Source: Planctomycetales bacterium | Lineage (GTDB): Bacteria > Planctomycetota > Planctomycetia > Pirellulales > Pirellulaceae | Direction: 5' to 3' | Assembly: GCA_020427005.1 (NCBI GenBank) | Contig: JAGQOY010000032.1 | Span: forward strand, 1 to 45,385 | Length of the DNA stretch: 45,385 bases | In this document: piece by piece, positions 19,036-27,213 of the stretch | Position numbering within the stretch: the stretch's first letter is position 1 | Layout: each line of letters starts with the position of its first letter | Made by a program: the position numbers and the translations under genes | Notes under the pieces: generated by a model | Told to the model about the DNA's origin: nothing | The model's input: only the letters and a program-made list of their open reading frames with translations | Databases searched by the model: none

Positions 19036-21375
19036 TTACTTTCGCAATTTGGCAAACAGCTGAGAGTAGGATCCCATTTTCTGGGTACCCAATGAACTCG
19101 AATCTGTGTTGGCAAGTGCTTCGGCAGCCAGCCTATTGGGTAGTTCTTCCTCGATGATTAGCAGGTCTCGATCATCGTCGTACTCTACAGAATCTGTAAA
19201 TATGCCGCGTCCCGTGGATGAGGATGAATTTTTTGTCGTCTCTGCTGTTGGCAGTGTGTAAATGTCACTTCCGACATCGTCGCCTATGCTGTCCATGCCC
19301 GGCGCGGGTCCATTGTTTGGTGCAACATCGATTTGTTCGACACTGTATGGTTCCACTGAAAAGGCTGAGAAATTGAGTTGTGTTACTATCTCTTCAATTT
19401 GAGCGTGTACCTCCAGCTCCCGGCCGATATCAATATTGGTTACATCCAGAGACCAGGGCTCCAAAGCTAGATCAAGTTGATCTGGCACACTTGTTTTCTC
19501 CTGAGACGCGGCTTCGTCGATGGATTTTTTTGTGATGCCGGAGAGTGCGAGCACTACCGGTTCATTGTCAGCTTCGTCTTGACAGCAAATACCGGTTTCT
19601 TTGCATCTTCCCGAACAGGGCTTTTCATTAGGCTCCTGACCAAGCGTTTCCTGTGAAACTACAGTTGACGAGCGGTCCTCGGATTCAATATTTCGTGCAA
19701 TGGAATCGGCAGCCCGTACAGCTAAAGCCTTATTAGATTCAGAGCGATTGGTTTCACTGGAGTTTTCCAAGTCTTCACCTGGTTTGCCGCTCTGGAATCG
19801 TGGAGCCTCTGTTAAGGGAATCTCCTCATCGAAGTCAGTACCGAATATCGTTGACATATTTACCGAACGAGCGAGCAAACCCTGTTCAAGTTCACGTCTC
19901 TCATCATTAACCATGCCTTTGGCTGCCAGATCCACAGTTCTACCTAACGGTGGATCGCTTTCCCAAACTCCCATCATGTCGTATTGTAATTGTTCGTCGT
20001 GTAAAGCTATCAGGTCTTCGTCGGTTTGAAGATTATCGAAAAAGGGGCGAGCCAGATCAGGCGCACTATCTGGTACCCGTTGGGCAACTTCGTCAGACAT
20101 AGGAGCCGCTGAATCACGGTAGCGCAATTCACCGGCTTCGAGGTCGATTACTAAATTGGAAGCGTTTTCTAGACTACCCAACAAATCGCTCGAAACCCAT
20201 TCCTCGGTGGTCCCTATATTCTCCCGAGGGTTAGAAGGAATTGCCAGCGTAGCCGGTAACGGATCTTCATTTGGCCTCGTAACAAGTGCGCCGATTCCTG
20301 ATTGTTGAAGACGATCATTTACCAGCTCACCGCTATTTCCTTCGGCCTGGGCGACAGCCATGAGGTCAGAGAATTCAAAACAATCGTCAGCCGCATTGAG
20401 AATGGGTGCCCCAGCCGTAGATGTCTCTAGGGATTGTACTTGATCTTCGTCTACATACGATGATGGGCTTCCAAATCCTTCGTCATCCTCTAACGTCCCA
20501 AATTCGATTGAAGTCGACTGCGAATTGTTTTCAGATGCGAGGCCGTTACTACTCCATGGTGTTGGAAGTTGTTGTAAATCCGCCCAAGCCTCTTCAATTA
20601 ACGCTGCGGAGATCGGTCGTTGACTATTGACCAGGGCCAACATCAACGCATGATCCATGACTTGATTGACGAGGCGCGGAATCCCTTCACTGGCCGCGTA
20701 AACAGCATCCAGCCCTTCACTGGTGATGAATTCGCTAGGACTGCATTGGGCACATTTCAATTGATGCTTGACAAATTCTTTGGTTTGCCCCCGCGACATT
20801 GGCTGCAGATAGCAGCGGGCTGCAATTCTTTGACTAAACGACTCCAACTGGGGAGAGGAGAACGTGTCATCCAAACGAAGGCTTCCGATCAACAAAAGAC
20901 TAAGCCGAGGTTTTCCAAGCGCTTCGAAATTTGAGATTAGTCGAAGTTCCTCCAGCAGTTTCACGGGCAAGGTGTGTGCTTCATCAACGATCAACAGAAC
21001 GCCACAGGGCGCAGTATCCGGACTGGGCTGCAGTCTGCCCATGAGAGAAAGTCTCAATTCACCTTCACTTAGATTTGTGTAAGGCATGTCTAGTTCGTAC
21101 AAAATGCTTTGCAGCAAGGCCCGACGGCTGCAAAGACTAGATGCGTGCAATCTAACGGTGTCGAAACGCTGTTCCAGATCATTCGCAACAACTTGGCTGA
21201 GCATACTCTTGCCCAGGCCTGCACCGCCCAATACTAGGGTCGGACCCTCGGACCGCATCAGCGCGCGATTGACACTTTCTCGTGCAGCTTCCAGAGAATC
21301 GCTTGCATAATAGAAACGCACATCGGGAGTGGCACGAAATGGGCGATCGACTGAATTGAAGATGTCGTTTTTCAT
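19036..21375 (-). CDS. ExeA-like AAA ATPase with long acidic C-terminal tail
   Basis: 779 residues. The N-terminal 280 form an AAA ATPase of the ExeA/GspA kind also found in exosortase-linked exopolysaccharide loci. Evidence: RPFRATPDVRFYYASDSLEA as entry motif, Walker A GGAGLGKS (50-57), Walker B LLIVDEAH with Asp131-Glu132, a sensor region LSLLLIGSLRLDD and an arginine-finger-like SQRIAARC. The remaining 500 residues are Asp/Glu/Ser-rich and probably disordered, with one cysteine cluster (PCSGRCKETGICC). Typical family members stop near 270-550 residues, so the tail is unusual. It is flanked by a Wzz-like protein (68 bp upstream) and the kinase-like protein, supporting a role in polysaccharide export or envelope assembly. 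Confidence 0.8.
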   Translation of the reverse strand: MKNDIFNSVDRPFRATPDVRFYYASDSLEAARESVNRALMRSEGPTLVLGGAGLGKSMLSQVVANDLEQRFDTVRLHASSLCSRRALLQSILYELDMPYTNLSEGELRLSLMGRLQPSPDTAPCGVLLIVDEAHTLPVKLLEELRLISNFEALGKPRLSLLLIGSLRLDDTFSSPQLESFSQRIAARCYLQPMSRGQTKEFVKHQLKCAQCSPSEFITSEGLDAVYAASEGIPRLVNQVMDHALMLALVNSQRPISAALIEEAWADLQQLPTPWSSNGLASENNSQSTSIEFGTLEDDEGFGSPSSYVDEDQVQSLETSTAGAPILNAADDCFEFSDLMAVAQAEGNSGELVNDRLQQSGIGALVTRPNEDPLPATLAIPSNPRENIGTTEEWVSSDLLGSLENASNLVIDLEAGELRYRDSAAPMSDEVAQRVPDSAPDLARPFFDNLQTDEDLIALHDEQLQYDMMGVWESDPPLGRTVDLAAKGMVNDERRELEQGLLARSVNMSTIFGTDFDEEIPLTEAPRFQSGKPGEDLENSSETNRSESNKALAVRAADSIARNIESEDRSSTVVSQETLGQEPNEKPCSGRCKETGICCQDEADNEPVVLALSGITKKSIDEAASQEKTSVPDQLDLALEPWSLDVTNIDIGRELEVHAQIEEIVTQLNFSAFSVEPYSVEQIDVAPNNGPAPGMDSIGDDVGSDIYTLPTAETTKNSSSSTGRGIFTDSVEYDDDRDLLIIEEELPNRLAAEALANTDSSSLGTQKMGSYSQLFAKLRK

Positions 21376-21443
21376 ATATGTGGACTTCTAAGTCATATTT
21401 CGAACGTGATGATCTTTTTCGTAGCTAATTAACTCGCCTGTTG

Positions 21444-22622
21444 CTACGGCAATCCACCCAAAAGACAACCAAAGGCAGCTAAAGGGTTTTCAAACAGAAC
21501 GTTTCGCCACATCGGGTCAAGAAGGATGCGCGCCACGATCAACAGAGACCAAACGCCTAAGAGTAATTCTGCTCCGCTATTTAGTCGGTCGAGCGATCCG
21601 CGAAAGGCTTTGATGGCAGTCTGATTGGCGGCACTCATCCATCCCCGAACGTCTTGCTCGTTGAGTTCCAACGCTAGCACAATTGGAATACCTGACTCCG
21701 ATAACTGCTTGGCTACCCAGACCGGGTCAAAGACGTTGCCATTCTGAACTCGAAACTGGGCCCAGGACGCTACCGATCCAATCGCTAGGCCAAAAACTAT
21801 TAGATAACCCGTTACCCGATTGGGGATTATGCCAGCATGCGCGGAAATTTCTGGTTGGCTTGTAAAATCAAGCAACCCTGAAGCAATATCCAGCTGTTCG
21901 TCAATCGACAAAGTGGCTGAAGCAAGCGTTTCTTCAGCGGTCTTAATATTGGCTGCCAGTCTGTCTGCAACAGAGTCTGTGTCGTTTTCAAAACCCGATT
22001 CCGATGGCATGACCCGGGTAAACGATGCTAAGTTAGCTGTCGGAGGGGCACTGGAATTGGCCAGTTCAAAAACGTTTCTCGTCGGCTGTGATTGAACAAG
22101 TTCATCGCTATCGGACAGAAATTCATGTCGCGCGCTGTAGTGTTTGGCAGCCTCCAATTCCCAACGAGCGAATCGACTCGTTTTGGATAGCTCGCCGTCG
22201 TTAATGGTGCTTGGATCTAACCGCGAGACAATATTCAGCCACTCTCTATGTGTTTTCTCCTGAGTCCGTCCCGCCCACAGTGAATGAACTTCAAGCAGAA
22301 CGACTTCTTCGTCCTGGGAACCATTGATTAGAGCGTGTTGGACGTCCCGATCTAGAATTCGTAGCTTCTTTACTTGAATGTAGCGAGATTGGCCCTTGCG
22401 TCCAAGCTCTGAATCCTCTGTAACCAATCGTTGAAGCTGTGCCAATCGAGCTCTAGAGACTACAATTTTCGAAACAACTTCGTATTGAACGTTAGCTGGT
22501 GGAAAGAAATTGACTACAGTGATAAGGGAACACAAGGCAATAACTATGCCAGCCCAACACGGCTTGAGCAGCGAATGACGCGGTCCAACTGCGGCTGAAA
22601 GTTCTCGGTTTACACCGGTCAC
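21444..22622 (-). CDS. Wzz-like chain-length/co-polymerase membrane protein (divergent)
   Basis: 392 residues from GTG 22622. That start is chosen because a near-perfect AAGGAGGG lies five bases upstream; an in-frame GTG at 22682 would add 20 residues but lacks this site. Membrane helices are at about 22-41, 270-288 and 351-370. The region after the first helix (YEVVSKIVVSRARLAQLQRL) resembles the periplasmic entry of polysaccharide co-polymerases, and the middle is soluble and helical. The usual proline-glycine motif before the second helix is not clear, so the family call rests on topology and neighbours. It is the first gene of the minus-strand run leading to the ExeA-like ATPase, pseudo-kinase and epimerase. 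Confidence 0.55.
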   Translation of the reverse strand: MTGVNRELSAAVGPRHSLLKPCWAGIVIALCSLITVVNFFPPANVQYEVVSKIVVSRARLAQLQRLVTEDSELGRKGQSRYIQVKKLRILDRDVQHALINGSQDEEVVLLEVHSLWAGRTQEKTHREWLNIVSRLDPSTINDGELSKTSRFARWELEAAKHYSARHEFLSDSDELVQSQPTRNVFELANSSAPPTANLASFTRVMPSESGFENDTDSVADRLAANIKTAEETLASATLSIDEQLDIASGLLDFTSQPEISAHAGIIPNRVTGYLIVFGLAIGSVASWAQFRVQNGNVFDPVWVAKQLSESGIPIVLALELNEQDVRGWMSAANQTAIKAFRGSLDRLNSGAELLLGVWSLLIVARILLDPMWRNVLFENPLAAFGCLLGGLP

Positions 22623-22626
22623 GCTG

Positions 22627-22634
22627 CCCTCCTT
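22627..22634 (-). promoter_or_regulatory. Strong Shine-Dalgarno sequence for the Wzz-like gene
   Basis: AAGGAGGG read on the minus strand, five bases (from GGAGG) before GTG 22622. It is the best ribosome-binding site noticed in the window and decides this start. Confidence 0.7.
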
Positions 22635-22943
22635 GACCAAGTAATTAAATGACTCGAACGGTGCTCTGCAGGTTAGGTACACTCCACACAGACGGTATCG
22701 ACCAAATAATCGTTAAAGCTTAACGCAATTTGTTTTGGCTCACCTAAGGGTCTCGCGAAGTTAAAGACCATGTAAATCACAACTGGAGGCGTACTATCCC
22801 ATGCGGAGTCTCGCGAGGAAATGCTTAGCGGTCGAGTTATTGCTGAGGGAGATAAACTGCCTGCCTTGAAAAGTGCGGTCCCAGTGGCCCCTGCAACAAA
22901 TGTTCCCACATGAACAATGATCTGAAATTGAACTGGACCTTAG
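22635..22943. other. Divergent intergenic region between the Wzz-like gene and trpF
   Basis: About 310 bp that must hold promoters for both directions. I see no clear -35/-10 pair and no strong hairpin. A minus-strand open frame (22673-22909) covers much of it but shows no recognisable domain and is not called. Confidence 0.4.
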
Positions 22944-23651
22944 GTGCTGTTATTACCCCGAATTAAAGTATGCGGCGTAACTCGCACTGTAGATCTCGAT
23001 GTTATCGCTGACTGCGGTGTGGATGCTGTGGGACTCAATTTTGTGCCCTCCAGCCCGCGTTATTTGGACTTGGCGCGCGCAACGGTTATTGCGGCGCGCG
23101 CTCATCAGCTTGGCCTCAAGACCGTGGCTTTGTTTCGTGATGCTCTGTCGACCCAAGTTTCTCATATCTTGGATCAGCTGTCATTTGATTTCGTACAACT
23201 GCATGGATCAGAAGATCCAAATTTTGCGCGCAACATTATTGGTACGACGCCGATTATTAAGGCGATAAGTTGGACCGGCAGAAGCGCAGAACAAGAGTTG
23301 GTTCGAGCATGGAAGGCTGCTGCCGGTTACGACTCTCAGCAACAGAGGCAAATCGATTCTCAGAATTTGGTCTTGGCAGGTTTCTTAGTAGATGCTTATG
23401 CGCCGCAGCAAGGTGGAGGAACAGGACAAGTGGCCAACTGGCAGTGTTTGATGCCACGTCCCTTCGAACTGGAAGGCTTGCCGTTGATGTTGGCCGGTGG
23501 CCTCACTCCCGCCAACGTTGCTGAAGCCATAGCTGCTGTAAAACCGGATGGCGTCGATACTGCTAGTGGTGTTGAGCAATCCCCTGGCACAAAATCATCT
23601 GAGCTCGTACGAGCATTTGCAAACGCGGCTCGAACTGCGTGGCAATGCTAG
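22944..23651 (+). CDS. trpF: Phosphoribosylanthranilate isomerase
   Basis: 235 residues, start GTG 22944; an in-frame stop directly precedes it, so no longer form is possible. It catalyses the Amadori rearrangement of N-(5'-phosphoribosyl)anthranilate to CdRP, the third step of tryptophan synthesis. The TIM-barrel landmarks are KVCG with catalytic Cys10, GLNFVPSSPR, FVQLHG, GGGTG phosphate binding, LAGGL and the catalytic Asp in GVDTASGVE. There is no other trp gene nearby, in keeping with the scattered pathway genes of planctomycetes. Slightly long for the family because of an insert around WKAAAGYDSQQQRQ. Confidence 0.94.
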   Translation: MLLLPRIKVCGVTRTVDLDVIADCGVDAVGLNFVPSSPRYLDLARATVIAARAHQLGLKTVALFRDALSTQVSHILDQLSFDFVQLHGSEDPNFARNIIGTTPIIKAISWTGRSAEQELVRAWKAAAGYDSQQQRQIDSQNLVLAGFLVDAYAPQQGGGTGQVANWQCLMPRPFELEGLPLMLAGGLTPANVAEAIAAVKPDGVDTASGVEQSPGTKSSELVRAFANAARTAWQC

Positions 23652-23945
23652 CGTTATTGCGGTTTCTGATCTTGATTTGAGACGCGTGCCCGCCTGCTCA
23701 AATCTGCCAACAGAGACTATAACTGAGCACCCTCGCACTGTTCCTGTAGCAGTTTTGGCCAAATACAGTGCTATTTCCTCAACCAGCTACTTCTCCAATT
23801 GTGTCTCGAAGCTGAATCACCCAAGTGAGGAGTCGGTAGAAAGATCCTTTTTACTGACTTGAATTAGCAGGCTAGTAGGGAATGGTGAATTCGTTCAGTT
23901 TCCTGGTTAGAATGACCACATTTTTTCGTTTTATAGAGTAGAACC
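23652..23945. other. Gap between trpF and the DUF1015 gene
   Basis: 294 bp. An open frame runs on past the trpF stop in another phase but is not convincing. GATCCTTTTT at about 23844-23853 is T-rich without a clear stem. The region directly before the DUF1015 start is AT-rich (CATTTTTTCGTTTTATAGAG) and could hold its promoter. Confidence 0.35.
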
Positions 23946-25277
23946 ATGCCCAAAATCCGAGCCTTCCGCGGTTTACGCTACAATCTGGCCCAAGTGGGCT
24001 CGTTGAGCGATGTAGTTGCTCCTCCATACGATGTCGTCGATAACCAGCTTCAAGAAAAACTGTATGGGAATAGTCCCTACAATTTTATTCGCCTCGAATT
24101 GACGAAACATGACCCGAAAGATTTGGACCCGAATTCGGTCTATCAACATGCGGGCACACTCTTCCGTGAATGGATACGCGAGGGAGTTCTGCAATTTGAA
24201 CCAGATCCAGCCATTTACGTCTACCATCAGGTTTTTGACTTTCTCGGCCAAACCTACACTCGTCGCGGCTTTATGGCTCGCATTGAATTGGTTCGCTTTG
24301 GCGAAGGAAATATTTACCCACACGAAGAGACCCATGCTAAGGCCAAGGACGATCGCCTGAGGCTTACGCGGGCTTGTGATGCCAATATGAGCCAAATCTT
24401 TGGCCTGTACCCAGATCCAGAGAATACTGCTCAAAACTTGCTTGAGTCACATATTGCCACTCAGGCGCCGCTGGAAGCAACTGACCACCTGGGCGTCTTG
24501 CACCGACTTTGGCCGGTATGTGATCAAAGCGTTATTCAAGCGGTCGCACAATTGGTGGCTGATAAACCAATGTTTGTTGCGGACGGTCACCATCGATATG
24601 AAACTGCCTGCAATTACCGCGATGAAGTTGCGGAACGAAATGGCGGAAAGCTAGAAAGCGACCATCCAGCAAACTTTGTACTTTCTATGTTAATGAGCAT
24701 GGATGATCCGGGCCTAATCGTATTACCCACGCACCGTCTGTTACATGGTATACCTGCATTGAGTGCGAAAGATCTCGCCGACCGAGTTGGAACCTATTTC
24801 GATTGTCAAAATGTTGGAATTGGTCCAGATGCAGCGTCCATCGTTTGGCAACATATCGAAGACCTTGACGATCAAGGTGCCTTTGGTCTGTATACTTCGG
24901 TCGATCAGACGTGGACGTTGTTGACTGCGAATGAAGCAACTTATCGTAAGATGGCCGAAATTTGCCCTCAGCAGAGTGAGGATTGGCGTAATCTCGGTGT
25001 TGCCATACTGCACCACCTGATCATCGACAACCTTTTGGGTTTGGCAGGGCACCCTAAGCCGACCTACGTGCATTTGGTAGACGAAGTAATCGCTGGACTC
25101 AAGGGTCAGCTAGAGGGCGCAATAGACTATCCACTAGCGGCACTGGTAATGCCTGCCACAGTGGACGACATTCGCCGAGTCAGTCTTCACAAAGAAAGAA
25201 TGCCAGCCAAGAGCACCTATTTCTACCCCAAACTCTTAAGTGGCTTGGTAGTAAATTCCATTGGCAGTCAGAGCTAA
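23946..25277 (+). CDS. DUF1015 family protein
   Basis: 443 residues, the usual length for the family. The N-terminus (KIRAFRGLRYN, then VVAPPYDVV) and the central VADGHHRYETA motif are diagnostic of DUF1015, a family distributed widely among bacteria and archaea. HPHEETHAKAKDDR-like residues (here YPHEETHAKAKDDR) are also conserved. The biochemical function is unknown; some neighbours in other genomes are serine/glycolate-metabolism genes, but nothing here adds to that. ATG 23946 is preceded by TAGAGTAGAACC, a weak ribosome-binding site. A strong hairpin begins 36 bp after the stop. Confidence 0.9.
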   Translation: MPKIRAFRGLRYNLAQVGSLSDVVAPPYDVVDNQLQEKLYGNSPYNFIRLELTKHDPKDLDPNSVYQHAGTLFREWIREGVLQFEPDPAIYVYHQVFDFLGQTYTRRGFMARIELVRFGEGNIYPHEETHAKAKDDRLRLTRACDANMSQIFGLYPDPENTAQNLLESHIATQAPLEATDHLGVLHRLWPVCDQSVIQAVAQLVADKPMFVADGHHRYETACNYRDEVAERNGGKLESDHPANFVLSMLMSMDDPGLIVLPTHRLLHGIPALSAKDLADRVGTYFDCQNVGIGPDAASIVWQHIEDLDDQGAFGLYTSVDQTWTLLTANEATYRKMAEICPQQSEDWRNLGVAILHHLIIDNLLGLAGHPKPTYVHLVDEVIAGLKGQLEGAIDYPLAALVMPATVDDIRRVSLHKERMPAKSTYFYPKLLSGLVVNSIGSQS

Positions 25278-25312
25278 GGCCTCGCTTTTATAGTGGAGTC
25301 CGCATAGGTATT

Positions 25313-25367
25313 AGTAGGATAGGTTTCCGGCCAGTCTTTTTCTGACTGGCTGGAAGCCTATCTTACT
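25313..25367 (+). terminator. 24-bp hairpin, probable terminator built from an inverted repeat pair
   Basis: Left arm 25313-25336 (AGTAGGATAGG...) and right arm 25344-25367 (...CCTATCTTACT) pair over all 24 positions; the only three departures from Watson-Crick are G-U wobbles. The loop is TTTTTCT. It starts 36 bp after the DUF1015 stop, between convergent genes. There is no T-run after the stem, so it may work as a bidirectional or RNA-protecting hairpin rather than a textbook terminator. Each arm is one copy of the repeat unit seen in tandem at 45193-45300. Confidence 0.6.
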
Positions 25368-25388
25368 GAAGGCATCGTGAGCTACTTT

Positions 25389-25404
25389 CGTTTCATGTGA
25401 AACG
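25389..25404. promoter_or_regulatory. parS-like palindrome, copy 1
   Basis: CGTTTCATGTGAAACG: seven-base arms around TG. The 14-mer GTTTCATGTGAAAC (25390-25403) differs from the core of the bacterial ParB-binding consensus (TGTTTCACGTGAAACA) by one central base. A second identical 14-mer lies 157 bp away. Confidence 0.55.
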
Positions 25405-25424
25405 GTAAGCTCTAGCGGCCGCTG

Positions 25425-25500
25425 AAAAAGTCGATCTGCAAAATTTTGTGGACGACTAGCAATCCGACGCGTCGGGTTACTGTTTCAGTAGCCTGCTAGG
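25425..25500. repeat. MITE-like hairpin repeat, second copy of dispersed family
   Basis: It begins GCTGAAAAAGT (about 25431) and ends TGTTTCAGTAGCCTGC, an imperfect inverted repeat. The core is the perfect palindrome CCGACGCGTCGG (25464-25475). CTAGCA (25456) and TGCTAG (25494) are also inverted. The right part matches 9011-9036. It lies between the two parS-like sites. Confidence 0.6.
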
Positions 25501-25546
25501 ATGATTTCAGCGATTGGTGCACGTCGCACGAATCTACCTGGCCGTA

Positions 25547-25561
25547 GTTTCATGTGAAACG
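25547..25561. promoter_or_regulatory. parS-like palindrome, copy 2
   Basis: GTTTCATGTGAAAC at 25547-25560, identical over 14 bases to copy 1, followed by G. It lies about 95 bp downstream of the rhamnulokinase stop. Confidence 0.55.
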
Positions 25562-25656
25562 TTGCCGTTTAGGGACAATCTACATGTTGAATTCGGCCCA
25601 ACTCTGTTAGGTGTCTTGAGTCTCCTCAACAACTCTGATTATGGTTCTGCAGCAAC

Positions 25657-27159
25657 CTATTGACCAATGGTAAGCTGCATGAGTTTCTGATATCCCACAT
25701 CCCATTCTTGGTTGGATCTTGGCTCGAAGGTAAGGATATCAGGAGACTTGCGAATCAGTGCCCTACCTTCATCGATACTACTCAATTCCCCACATCCAAT
25801 CGCCTGCATCAATACGTTCCCCAAGGCTGTCGCCTCAACTGGACCAGCTATAACCATACGTTGGCAGGCATCCGCGGCGAATTGACAGAGGAGATGATTT
25901 TGAACTCCACCACCAACCATATGAATGGTTCCTAGCGGACCACCAACTAGCTGTTCTAGATAGTTTAGAACACTGCGATATCTCAACGCCAGGCTTTCAA
26001 GAGCTATACGCACGAACTCCCCCGGGGTATCGGGAGTAGGTTGATTCGTCTGACGGCAAAAATCATAAATTGCTTGAGGCATACTACCCGGAGAGACAAA
26101 TGATGCATGGTCTGGGTCGATCACTGCTTTCATGGCTGGTGCTTTGATGGCCATGTCCACCAGTTGGTCCCAAGCCCAAGTGTGACCTTCCCTTTGCCAC
26201 TGCTGCCTGCACTGCTGAACAATCCAAAGTCCCGCGATATTCTTTAAAAGCCGAATACTTCCGCGCACACCCCCTTCGTTCGTGAAATTGAACATTTCGC
26301 AGGCTTCAGAAGTTACCGGTCTAGCGATTTCTACACCCATCAAAGACCAAGTTCCGCAGCTGATATAGCACCAATCGGGTTGCGAGGCGGCAAATGTAGC
26401 AGCGGGAACCGCCAGTACTGCAGATCCCGTATCATGCGTGTCTGGAACAACGACCTCAGTGCTGCTTGGAACTCCAGTCAGCCGCTGTACAGTTTCCGTG
26501 ATGTTTCCAACACTTGTGCCGGGCTGTATCGGGGGTGAGAAGATGTGCTCCGGAAGTTCCAGTGCCGCGATTACCTCTCGACTCCAATTCCCCGATTCAA
26601 CGTCTAGTAGTTGAGTTGTTGAGGCATTTGTAAACTCATTGCATTTCGTTCCACTCAATTGCCAATGCAGGTAGTCGGGTACCATCAGAAAACTCTCCGA
26701 AATGTCAAGCAGAGGAGAATTCTGCAAACGCATTGCGAATAGCTGGTAGGCCGTGTTGATCTCCATGAATTGCAACCCTGTGTTGCGAAAAATATCTTTG
26801 CGACTCATGCGTTCAAAGGCCTGGGCCATAACTCCGCTAGTCCTTGTGTCCCGATAATGAAAACAAGGTCCGACTAAATCTTCATTTCGATCCAACAATA
26901 CATAATCCACACCCCATGTATCCGCGCCCACGGATCGTATGCGGCTTCCATAGGTCGCGTTTGCTCGGGATAGTCCCTCCAAAACATGTTCCCATTGGCC
27001 AAGCAGATTCCAAACCAGACGTTTTCCCTGCCACACTCCACCATTTGCAAACCGGTGAATCTCTTTGAGCTGAATTCCGCTGTCGGAGAGCTGCCCAGCC
27101 AATACTCGTCCCCCTGACGCTCCCAGGTCGATCGCCAAGTGCACATTACCAACGGACAT
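25657..27159 (-). CDS. rhaB: Rhamnulokinase
   Basis: 500 residues of the FGGY carbohydrate-kinase family. It phosphorylates L-rhamnulose to rhamnulose-1-phosphate. Landmarks: N-terminal phosphate motif DLGASGGRV, GADTWGVDYVLLD, the FHYRDTRT region, the catalytic aspartate in VPDTHDTGSAV (around residue 240), GTWSLMGVE, and the rhaB-typical LLKNIAGLWIVQQCRQQW; then HMVGGGVQN near the C-terminus for ATP binding. AAGGAAAC before ATG 27159 supports the start. No rhaI, rhaD or rhamnose transporter lies in the window; the catabolic genes must be elsewhere. An SRPBCC gene lies 54 bp upstream on the same strand. Confidence 0.92.
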   Translation of the reverse strand: MSVGNVHLAIDLGASGGRVLAGQLSDSGIQLKEIHRFANGGVWQGKRLVWNLLGQWEHVLEGLSRANATYGSRIRSVGADTWGVDYVLLDRNEDLVGPCFHYRDTRTSGVMAQAFERMSRKDIFRNTGLQFMEINTAYQLFAMRLQNSPLLDISESFLMVPDYLHWQLSGTKCNEFTNASTTQLLDVESGNWSREVIAALELPEHIFSPPIQPGTSVGNITETVQRLTGVPSSTEVVVPDTHDTGSAVLAVPAATFAASQPDWCYISCGTWSLMGVEIARPVTSEACEMFNFTNEGGVRGSIRLLKNIAGLWIVQQCRQQWQREGHTWAWDQLVDMAIKAPAMKAVIDPDHASFVSPGSMPQAIYDFCRQTNQPTPDTPGEFVRIALESLALRYRSVLNYLEQLVGGPLGTIHMVGGGVQNHLLCQFAADACQRMVIAGPVEATALGNVLMQAIGCGELSSIDEGRALIRKSPDILTFEPRSNQEWDVGYQKLMQLTIGQ

Positions 27160-27213
27160 TCAAGTTTCCTTTGTAGGAGGGAAAAGTTCTCAAATTGGAC
27201 GCGACGACATGAA

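Larger units (their letters stand above)
25278..25656. other. Structured gap holding hairpins and parS-like sites
   Basis: 379 bp between the convergent DUF1015 and rhamnulokinase genes. It contains a long hairpin (25313-25367), two parS-like palindromes (25389-25404 and 25547-25561) and, between them, a hairpin-forming dispersed repeat (25425-25500). No coding frame is apparent. Confidence 0.7.

Noticed and set aside
22673..22909. 78-codon minus-strand open frame upstream of the Wzz-like gene
   Set aside because: No recognisable domain and no ribosome-binding site; it lies in a divergent promoter region, and the strong Shine-Dalgarno at 22627-22634 puts the real start downstream.
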